From Desulfopila inferna (GTDB lineage: Bacteria > Desulfobacterota > Desulfobulbia > Desulfobulbales > Desulfocapsaceae): a DNA stretch of 64,000 bases. Position numbers and translations under genes: made by a program. Positions 34,144-41,291 of this stretch are shown here, piece by piece. Below the pieces are notes generated by a model. It saw only the letters and a list, made by a program, of their open reading frames with translations, ran no database searches and had not been told where the DNA came from. Every line of letters begins with the position of its first letter. Position 1 is the first letter of the stretch. Location: NCBI RefSeq assembly GCF_016919005.1, contig NZ_JAFFQE010000007.1, positions 235,475-299,474 on the forward strand, read 5' to 3'.

Positions 34144-35775
34144 TTAAGAGTCCTTTGCCGTGCCATCAAGCTGATTTCTGCAGGCTGCCGCAAAATCTTC
34201 GGGGTAGTGTCTGCTGATAAAACGGAGCTGCGCCTCGCTGAAGGCGCCTGGAGAGAAGGGTAGCTTGGGCAGAAGTGCGTAGAGCAACGGCTGGTTGAAG
34301 CGTGTCCTCTCAGCTATCCGTTTGGAGTATTCAATCGAAGTAACCAGTCGTGCACCGAGTTTTTCCAGGACCTGCTGGGCTTTGAGGATGGCAAGGTTGA
34401 GCGAGTTGCGGCAGTTATTGTCGGTTTCCAGGATATTGCCGGGAAAACGCCCCTCGGCGTCCGGTTTGGTCATGATTTGCAGCTCCCACTGGGAGGTCTG
34501 GGCCTTGGGAACAAAGATCATGACATTGTCATCCTCCCAGACAATCAGAGAGCAGGGCAGCTCAGCAAGACCGTCCATCCGCAGGTTGCTTGTGATTGCT
34601 CTATAGTAATCGGCAAAGAAATCGCTCTGGCAATGGCGCTGATACTCTTCGATAACCCCAGCGATCATATCTCCGTTACTGAAGGCCGGCATGCTGCCTG
34701 TGGCAACGGTTCCACCGCAGTAGGTTTCAACAAGATCGGGTACGACAGCGTATTGCTGATGAATCTGCTGGTGGGAGGCATGCAACCGATAATCCGTCGG
34801 CGAATAGTCGAAGCCGAAATTCCAGCCCCAGAGAATAGCGTGGTTTTTGCACTCCTCCATATCTATTTTCTGCAGAAGATTAAGGCGTAGTTCTTCGAGC
34901 TGTTCCTCGGAGAAGGGTGTTTTCTGCAGATTTTCGAAGCCCAGCAATCCGGCCAGACGCACATAGAGGCGCTGGTAGTAAAGGTGTCTCAAGCCCTTCA
35001 TGTCTTTTTCTTTCAGGCTGCCGATTGAGTAACGGACGGCGTCATCGGCCATATTGGCGGCAAAATGTCCGCCGGCGATATAGGAGTTGCGGCGCAGGTA
35101 CTCGAAGATATGGCTCTGCCCTGCTATTGTCCACTCGCCGATGATTTCACTGGTGCCCTGAGCACCGGGTCGCAGCACCATTGCCCTTTTATAGGCATCA
35201 GGCAGGGCCGGATTGTTAGCGACAGCCTCGAAAAGATCATGGTCATAAATTTCAGCTTTGATCCTTCCGTCGGTAATTTTGCTGTAGTACAACCCTCTGT
35301 TTCCTGATTGATCGACTGTTAATTTGCAGCTCAATTCGGCGAGTTGCCGCAGGTCGGCCGGGTCGTTGGAACAGGTTGCCAGGGTCATTAGAAGCGGGCG
35401 CGGCAGGGCTGAGAGAAAATCATTATCGATATCATAGGATTCCAGCAGATGTCTAAAGGAAAAAGACTGTAGTTTGGGAATGGCTATGGCTGAGAGATCC
35501 CGGGCTATCCTATCGGCCCAGATCTTGTCGATAAAAGTAGTTCCTCGAAAGGGCAGGGGATTGGGGATCTCAATTATCCAGTTGGCTTTGTCAACCGCGA
35601 CATCTCCGTCAGGATAATTAGCGACGTTGAGGTGTTCGGCGCCATCCTGGAAAATCCCCAGTGCTTCGATCCTGGTGTCCCGGCGAAGATTGGCGACAGG
35701 GTAAGAAGGTTTATGGATTCCATAGATAAACTTACCGGGGGGAGTCACGCAATTATAATAGCTTTTCGTTGTCAT
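34144..35775 (-). CDS. Conserved protein with a HIT/GalT-like histidine motif
   Basis: 543 residues that I cannot assign firmly. The C-terminal half has H332-A-S-H335-Q-Q-I-H339, which resembles the histidine triad of HIT and galactose-1-phosphate uridylyltransferase folds. A long two-lobed layout and a late strand PCSLIVWEDDNVMIFVPKA would fit a nucleotidyltransferase or hydrolase. No signal peptide or membrane segment. It lies 19 bases after rsmI on the same strand. The catalytic role is only suggested by the motif. Two cysteines do not form a zinc finger. Confidence 0.6.
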   Translation of the reverse strand: MTTKSYYNCVTPPGKFIYGIHKPSYPVANLRRDTRIEALGIFQDGAEHLNVANYPDGDVAVDKANWIIEIPNPLPFRGTTFIDKIWADRIARDLSAIAIPKLQSFSFRHLLESYDIDNDFLSALPRPLLMTLATCSNDPADLRQLAELSCKLTVDQSGNRGLYYSKITDGRIKAEIYDHDLFEAVANNPALPDAYKRAMVLRPGAQGTSEIIGEWTIAGQSHIFEYLRRNSYIAGGHFAANMADDAVRYSIGSLKEKDMKGLRHLYYQRLYVRLAGLLGFENLQKTPFSEEQLEELRLNLLQKIDMEECKNHAILWGWNFGFDYSPTDYRLHASHQQIHQQYAVVPDLVETYCGGTVATGSMPAFSNGDMIAGVIEEYQRHCQSDFFADYYRAITSNLRMDGLAELPCSLIVWEDDNVMIFVPKAQTSQWELQIMTKPDAEGRFPGNILETDNNCRNSLNLAILKAQQVLEKLGARLVTSIEYSKRIAERTRFNQPLLYALLPKLPFSPGAFSEAQLRFISRHYPEDFAAACRNQLDGTAKDS

Positions 35776-35794
35776 GTCCGTCGTCTATTTAATT

Positions 35795-36667
35795 TTACAA
35801 ATTACCAGTACCTTCGTCATCAGACCAGAGCTGCAGCGCTCTTTTGTATAGTTTTGAGCGCGATACTCCCAGATCGGCCGCGAGTGTTTTGCAGCTGTCT
35901 TTCAGCGATAGCGAGGAGTGGTCCCTATACCAGAGAATGAGATCATCAATATCCATCTCTTTAGAAGGTACAGCATCGGCCGGAGCCAGGATGAGAACAT
36001 GCTCACCGCGACTTTTCCTGGAGGAGGTAATTACGATCAATTCCGAAAGTGATGTCTGTTGCAGCTCCTCGAAGTTTTTGGTGAGTTCGCGAGCCATGAA
36101 TATCTGGCGATCTCCCAAGGCAGCGATGGCATCCTGAAGAAATCCTTCTATCCTGTGGGGAGACTCATAAAATACTGCATAATAGTCTGCATGAAGCAGG
36201 GTCTGCAGAAGCTTTTTTCTCTGAGTTTTTTTCGCAGGCGCAAAACCATGAAACATGATAGCTTTTTCCTCTATACCCGCACAGGAGAGAGCGGCTGTCA
36301 GCGCCGATGGCCCCGGTATGGGAACAATCTTCAAGCCGCGTTCCCGAGCCTTGCGCACAACGACGGTTCCCGGGTCGGAAATAGCCGGTGTACCGGCATC
36401 GGTGACAATCGCTACATCCTGCCCCTCTTCGAGGAAACGGACAATTTGTTCAGCCCGCTGCTGCTCCTGCTCCCGGTAGTAGGAGATGAGGTTGGTGTCA
36501 ATGCCTAAATGATTGAGGAGTTTCTTGGTATGACGCGTATCCTCTGCTGCGATATAGTCTGCCTCTTTAAGGATGCGAATGGCACGCAGAGTTATATCCT
36601 CAAGGTTGCCGATGGGGGTGGCAACAATATAGAGTGTTCCTGTTTTGGCTGACGTGCTATCATGCAT
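35795..36667 (-). CDS. rsmI: 16S rRNA (cytidine(1402)-2'-O)-methyltransferase
   Basis: 290 residues. ATPIGNLEDITLRAIRIL at the N-terminus and the EDTRHTKKLLNHLGI stretch are the RsmI hallmarks, with GTPAISDPG as the tetrapyrrole-methylase-fold glycine loop. It methylates the ribose of C1402 in the decoding centre using S-adenosylmethionine. The C-terminal 60 residues carry a helix-turn-helix-like LGVSRSKLYKRAL segment, seen in many RsmI proteins. Confidence 0.95.
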   Translation of the reverse strand: MHDSTSAKTGTLYIVATPIGNLEDITLRAIRILKEADYIAAEDTRHTKKLLNHLGIDTNLISYYREQEQQRAEQIVRFLEEGQDVAIVTDAGTPAISDPGTVVVRKARERGLKIVPIPGPSALTAALSCAGIEEKAIMFHGFAPAKKTQRKKLLQTLLHADYYAVFYESPHRIEGFLQDAIAALGDRQIFMARELTKNFEELQQTSLSELIVITSSRKSRGEHVLILAPADAVPSKEMDIDDLILWYRDHSSLSLKDSCKTLAADLGVSRSKLYKRALQLWSDDEGTGNL

Positions 36668-36864
36668 GGTAAATTTACACGGTTTTTGTTGATCTTATAC
36701 TGACTTGTTCCATTAGTGACATTCTACCAATATAGGTATAAAATGCATCCCTTTCCTGCTGCCGCTGAAGAAACCTTCTCTGCTCTAGCACTAGACCTTA
36801 ACAGCGCCTTGCGCTCTGATTATCTTTGGAGATCAGGGGATCTCTTGGTGCAGGCGTGTTTCTC

Positions 36865-36911
36865 TTGACAAAAAAAATCTCAATTGTACTATATGAGCAT
36901 ACATGCATATA
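36865..36911 (+). promoter_or_regulatory. Promoter and ArsR/SmtB-type operator of the metal(loid) genes
   Basis: TTGACA (36865-36870), 16-base spacer, TACTAT (36887-36892). An imperfect palindrome at 36890-36911, with arms of the TATATG...CATATA kind, overlaps the -10 and the start of transcription. This is the usual layout for ArsR/SmtB repressors, whose 12-2-12 operators block the promoter until metal binds. Confidence 0.65.
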
Positions 36912-36932
36912 CAAACAGTATTTAGGATGACG

Positions 36933-37283
36933 ATGACACCAGATAAATGTGACACCAGAATAATTCACATGGAAAAAGTGACAATGGCGAAAGATTCCTC
37001 CCTTGAGGAAGCGGAGCTGGTTGATCTTGCACTTTTTTTTAAAACCTTTGCCGACCCCAGCAGACTGAAGATTATGATGGCCCTGGCTCAGCAGGAGATG
37101 TGCGTCTGCGATATTGCCGCTTTTCTTGATATTTCCGAGTCAGCCGTCAGCCACCAGCTCCGCTATCTGCGTGGCTCCCGACTGGTGAAAAACAGAAGGG
37201 ATGGAACTATTTTGTATTACCGGCTCACGGATAACCATGTTAAAGAAATGATTGACACGGGACTTGAGCATATACGAGAATAA
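36933..37283 (+). CDS. ArsR/SmtB-family metal(loid)-sensing repressor
   Basis: 116 residues from ATG 36933 (AGGA five bases upstream); ATGs at 36903 and 36927 lie in the operator or give no ribosome site. The winged helix carries the CVCDIAAF metal motif (the alpha-3 'CxC' of ArsR/CadC-type sensors) followed by ISESAVSHQLRYLRGSRLV. It probably senses As(III), Sb(III), Cd or a similar thiophilic ion through the Cys pair. It precedes the permease by 20 bases in one transcript with a self-overlapping operator, so it represses both. Confidence 0.88.
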   Translation: MTPDKCDTRIIHMEKVTMAKDSSLEEAELVDLALFFKTFADPSRLKIMMALAQQEMCVCDIAAFLDISESAVSHQLRYLRGSRLVKNRRDGTILYYRLTDNHVKEMIDTGLEHIRE

Positions 37284-37303
37284 AAGCAGAATTAAGGAAC
37301 GAC

Positions 37304-38443
37304 ATGCAGGAAGCACTTTATCAAATTTTTTTAGAGTCGTGGAGTATTCTCCTGGACTCTTCCATATACATATTAGGCGGAATTGTGATTGCCGGCCTCC
37401 TCAAGGTGACCTTGAATCCCAACCTGATTCTCAAGCACCTGGGCCGGGGGAGATATTCCTCTGTTGCCAAGGCCGCTTTCTTTGGAGTGCCGCTGCCGCT
37501 CTGATCATGTGGAGTGCTGCCGGCGGCAGCATCACTGAAGAAGCAGGGTGCCAACAAAGGAGCTACCACGGCATTTTTGATTTCCACGCCGGAGTCAGGC
37601 GTTGATTCCATTGCCGTGTCGTATGCCCTGCTCGACCCCATCATGACTGTCATCCGTCCGGTTGCCGCATTTATAACCGCGATGACGGCAGGTGCGCTGG
37701 AGAATTTTCTGTCCTTTTCCTCTGCTCAGGCAGATGTAAAAGCGGCCAACAACTGTCCCGTGGATAATTGCTGCGACGGCATCGACTGCCCTCCGGAGGT
37801 TCATAAGAGACACCATACCTACTTTGAAAAAATGAAAGCAGGATTGCGCTATGCAGTAGTCGATGTATGGGGCGATATCGTCATGTGGTTTTTTGTTGGT
37901 CTCCTGTTGGCAGGGATTATTACAGCACTCGTGCCGAGTGAATTCATGGCCGGCTGGTTCGGCGGCGGGCTGGTTTCCATGCTTTTCATGCTGGTTTTCG
38001 GCATTCCGCTCTACATCTGCGCCACCGCTTCCACTCCGATTGCGGCGGCCCTGATTTTAAAGGGAGTAAGTCCTGGAGCCGCCCTGGTTTTTCTTCTTGT
38101 GGGTCCGGCAACAAATATCACTTCGCTTTCTGTTCTGATTGGTATATTGGGAAAGAAAAGCGTGGTACGTTATCTCCTGGTGCTCTCGGTAATGGCCATT
38201 CTTTTTGGACTGGGCGTGGATGCTCTCTACAGGCTAATCGGGATTTCACCGGTGGCAATTATCGGAGAGGCCGGTGAGATCGTTCCTTATCCGATCAAGG
38301 TGGCAGCCAGTATAATTTTGGTCCTGCTTTCTCTAAGACCGTTCTGGGAGCTTTTAAAGAAGTTGCATAAAGACGATAAGCCTAATACAACCTCTTTCTG
38401 TGATTTTCCTGCCATCGGGAAGGCACAGAAAAAAAGGCAGTAA
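37304..38443 (+). CDS. Membrane permease (SO_0444/ArsP-like family) with an in-frame UGA, candidate selenoprotein
   Basis: 380 codons in one frame, interrupted only by TGA at 37502-37504 (codon 67). The text around it reads PLPL-(UGA)-SCGVLPAA, where this permease family normally has PLPLCSCG, so UGA replaces the conserved first Cys. No frameshift is needed. The protein has about eight membrane segments, the family stretch KGATTAFLISTPESGVDS right after it, and a loop with a Cys cluster (NCPVDNCCDGIDC) near codon 150. Downstream of the UGA a hairpin fits a bacterial SECIS (see next entry). Function would be export of metal or metalloid ions. An ArsR gene lies 20 bases upstream. If read as a stop, the gene would be a pseudogene split in two. 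Confidence 0.72.
37512..37534 (+). promoter_or_regulatory. bSECIS-like hairpin downstream of the in-frame UGA
   Basis: GTGCTGCC (37514-37521) pairs with GGCAGCAT (37525-37532), including one G-U, leaving a three-base GGC loop. The loop starts 17 bases after the UGA. Bacterial SECIS elements are described as having a short loop with G in its first two bases, 16-37 bases downstream of UGA, so this fits on spacing and shape. Confidence 0.6.
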
Positions 38444-38586
38444 GCTGCGGCGATGTCTCTCTTATGAATATGGTTTTCAAACTACTGGACTCTCGAAAGC
38501 TCTTGAAGTCAGAGCTACAGCAGGGTCCATCCCGACAACTTCGATGACTTTATTCGAGATCAACCAAACTGAGCAGTTAAAGGAAG

Positions 38587-39717
38587 ATGAATAAACATAT
38601 TGGAATCTTAACGGCCGGAGGCGATAGTCCGGGGCTCAATGCGGCAATACGGGGAATCGGCAAATCGGCCATCCACAGCAATCGTATGGATGTTATCGGC
38701 TTCCGTGACGGCTTTCGCGGCCTTATGGAAAACCGGATCATGCGGTTGGATCTGCAGGTTCTTTCTTCCATCCTCACCCTCGGAGGGACTATCCTCGGAA
38801 CGAGCAGGGATAAGCCGCACAAGATGCCTGTGGGTGCTGAAACTGTCGATATGACCGATGTCATCTGCGACAACTATTACCGCAATAACCTCGATGTGCT
38901 GATATGCCTGGGCGGTGGAGGGACCCAGAAAAATGCCTACCGCCTTGCTCAGAGAGGATTGAATATACTCACTTTGCCCAAGACCATTGACAACGATGTG
39001 GCCAACACCGATGTTACCTTCGGCTTTCACACGGCAATGGAAATAGCCACCGAAGCCATCGACCGGCTGCACTCTACCGCGCATAGCCATCATAGAATTA
39101 TTGTGGTCGAGGTCATGGGACATAATGCCGGCTGGCTGGCACTCGGCGCCGGCATAGCCAGTGGGGCCGATGTCATCCTTATTCCTGAGATTCCTTTTGA
39201 TACCGTTGAGATAGCCAAAGCCATACGGCAACGTCAGCAGCGGGGTAACAATTTCAGTATAGTTGTGGTGGCTGAAGGAGCCCTGTCTAAAATGGATCAC
39301 ATAGAGCTTGTCAAGCTTAAGGAATTAAAGCTTAAGGCCAAGGAGGAAAAAGACTCCAAGCTTAAAAAGACAGTCACGGAAGAGTTGAAAAAATTTTCCG
39401 TCCTGCACCGCACCAATACCCTGCGGCTTTCTCAGGAGTTGGAGGAAATGACAGGTTTGGAGTCCAGACTCACCATTCTCGGTCATCTGCAGCGGGGCGG
39501 CACTCCGTCGGCTGCCGACAGGGTTCTGGCGACACGCCTCGGCAGCGCTTGCATCCAGTATATTGAAGAGGGTGTTTCCGGTGCGATGATTGCTGTTAAA
39601 GGCCAGGGAACCGCAGCGGTTCCGTTGGAAGAGGTTGTCGGGAAGCGATCGCTGGTGCCTCTTGATCACAGCTGGCTGCTGAGCGCCAGAAGGGTAGGTA
39701 CGTGTCTTGGCGATTGA
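38587..39717 (+). CDS. 6-phosphofructokinase (PFK-A superfamily)
   Basis: 376 residues. The phosphate loop [20 protein letters not shown] with its catalytic Asp, and the [16 protein letters not shown] segment ([11 protein letters not shown]) show a PFK fold. The donor-site motif is GGGGTQKNA where ATP enzymes have GGDG and PPi enzymes GGDD, so the Mg-binding Asp is Gly here; Lys in PKTIDND is as in PPi or mixed types. Donor preference cannot be told by eye. A 20-residue Lys-rich insertion lies around 245-265 ([19 protein letters not shown]). It follows the permease by 143 bases and ends at a terminator. Confidence 0.85.
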   Translation: MNKHIGILTAGGDSPGLNAAIRGIGKSAIHSNRMDVIGFRDGFRGLMENRIMRLDLQVLSSILTLGGTILGTSRDKPHKMPVGAETVDMTDVICDNYYRNNLDVLICLGGGGTQKNAYRLAQRGLNILTLPKTIDNDVANTDVTFGFHTAMEIATEAIDRLHSTAHSHHRIIVVEVMGHNAGWLALGAGIASGADVILIPEIPFDTVEIAKAIRQRQQRGNNFSIVVVAEGALSKMDHIELVKLKELKLKAKEEKDSKLKKTVTEELKKFSVLHRTNTLRLSQELEEMTGLESRLTILGHLQRGGTPSAADRVLATRLGSACIQYIEEGVSGAMIAVKGQGTAAVPLEEVVGKRSLVPLDHSWLLSARRVGTCLGD

Positions 39718-39778
39718 GTGATGCTTTCCAAGGATGATATCCAGGTTCACTATAATCTCTGAGAAAAAACGATTATGC

Positions 39779-39812
39779 AATCCCGGTCACCATCCAGTGG
39801 CCGGGATTTTTT
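39779..39812 (+). terminator. Rho-independent terminator after phosphofructokinase
   Basis: ATCCCGG-T-CAC pairs with GTG-G-CCGGGAT around the loop CATCCA, followed by TTTTTTAT. The stem is strong and GC-rich. Confidence 0.9.
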
Positions 39813-40009
39813 ATCTGGTGTCATTTCTAACCCGGGGTTCAGGAACTTGAAATATCCGGACTAAAGATTGGTATAACTGCTACCGATACATATAAAGAAT
39901 GTAGTATGTACCTGAAAAACTTATAAAATAATGAAAGTTCCATGTTGTGAACCACTTAGATGAGCGGGAAGGAGAAAAGGATATTCTCTTCTCAAGGAGG
40001 GAGCAGCTA

Positions 40010-41125
40010 TTGAAGTTTTTCCTAAAGACCACCCAGATGGCCTTCATTGTAATATCCTTTGTTTTGCTGGGGTCATGTTCATCGCCGGAAACCATAAAAA
40101 TTGGATTGATCGCCGGTCTTTCCGGGCGGGTTGCCGATATGGGTATTCACGGTAGAGACGGAGCTATGCTTGCTATTGAAGAGGCTAACAGTCAGGGTGG
40201 TGTCGGCGGCAGGGGCATTGAACTTGTCGCTCGTAATGACCGGCAGGACAAGCTGGTCTGTCGGGAAGCCATCGCCGATCTCATGGCAGAACAGGTTGTG
40301 GCTGTTGTCGGCCCAATGACCAGCTCCATGGCCCTCGAAGTCGTGCCGGAGATAAACAGATATAAAATTCCCACAATCAGTCCAACAGTGAGTTCAAGTG
40401 AACTCGCCAACCTGGACGATTATTTTTTTAGAGTCATTCCTGAAAACTCCATAGCAGCTATCAAAACAGCTGAATATGTATCATTGGAAAAAAACTATAA
40501 AAATATTTTCGTCATATATGACAAAGGTAACAGTTCCTATACGAAATCATGGTATATGACGTTAAAGGAACACTATGAGATACTTGGCAACGGAAAAATC
40601 GAAGGACTCAGCTATATCTCCACCAATGGCTACGACTTTCTGGAACTAGCCAGGGTCATTTCCAAAAAGAAGATGGATTGTCTGGTCATTCTCGCCAATG
40701 CCCTGGATACTGCAATGATCAGCCAGCAGCTCGCCAAACTAGGGGTGAAGGTTCCCAGGATTGCCAGTGAATGGGCGCTTACCGAAGATATTTTAGAATA
40801 TGGCGGAAAGGCCGTGGAAGGGTTGGAAATTTTTCACTCCTTTGATCGTAACAGCGTTGCCCCTGTCTATCTTGAATTCAAGAGAAGATTCCAGGATAGG
40901 TTCGGATATACGGCCGATTTTGCTTCGGCCTATGCCTATAATGCCACGAATATCCTCCTTAAGGCCTTGGAGGAAGGGACTTCTGCTGAGCACATGAAGA
41001 ATTTTATTCTAAGCAACAGCCCCTATGAAGGCGTTCAGGGAAAAATTCATTTCGATCGGTATGGCGATGCCGAACGGGATTACTTCCTGCTGCAGATTGA
41101 CAATGGTAAAGTAGTGACACTTTAG
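40010..41125 (+). CDS. Periplasmic-binding lipoprotein, branched-chain amino acid/Leu-Ile-Val type
   Basis: 371 residues from TTG 40010 with AAGGAGG nine bases upstream. The alternative GTG at 39947 would leave 21 extra residues before the signal peptide. A lipoprotein signal with lipobox LLGSC ends near residue 23. The mature part is the class I periplasmic-binding fold: KIGLIAGLSGRVADMGIHGRDGA, then VGPMTSSMALEV, AEYVSLEK and FDRNSVAPVYLEFKRRF. No ABC transporter genes follow. A hybrid kinase gene follows instead, so this may be a ligand sensor feeding the kinase rather than a transport component. Confidence 0.88.
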   Translation: MKFFLKTTQMAFIVISFVLLGSCSSPETIKIGLIAGLSGRVADMGIHGRDGAMLAIEEANSQGGVGGRGIELVARNDRQDKLVCREAIADLMAEQVVAVVGPMTSSMALEVVPEINRYKIPTISPTVSSSELANLDDYFFRVIPENSIAAIKTAEYVSLEKNYKNIFVIYDKGNSSYTKSWYMTLKEHYEILGNGKIEGLSYISTNGYDFLELARVISKKKMDCLVILANALDTAMISQQLAKLGVKVPRIASEWALTEDILEYGGKAVEGLEIFHSFDRNSVAPVYLEFKRRFQDRFGYTADFASAYAYNATNILLKALEEGTSAEHMKNFILSNSPYEGVQGKIHFDRYGDAERDYFLLQIDNGKVVTL

Positions 41126-41291
41126 TAAGTTGCAGATTTTTTTTCATTTTGGAGAAGACAATCTGTCTCAAGATCTTATCCGGGTTTAATCGGCTAGTGT
41201 CTCACGCCCTGCTCGTCTGACGCAATGTATATTAAAATCTACTCCTTTTCATGCCTCCTAAACACTTGTGCAGCTCCGCAGGATTAAAATC

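Noticed and set aside
37304..37513. A frameshifted or split permease pseudogene
   Set aside because: Both halves are in the same frame and separated only by one TGA at the conserved Cys, with a SECIS-like hairpin following. Selenocysteine explains the pattern better.
39947..40009. Longer start (GTG) for the binding lipoprotein
   Set aside because: It would put 21 charged residues before the lipoprotein signal; TTG 40010 has a strong ribosome site and a clean signal peptide.
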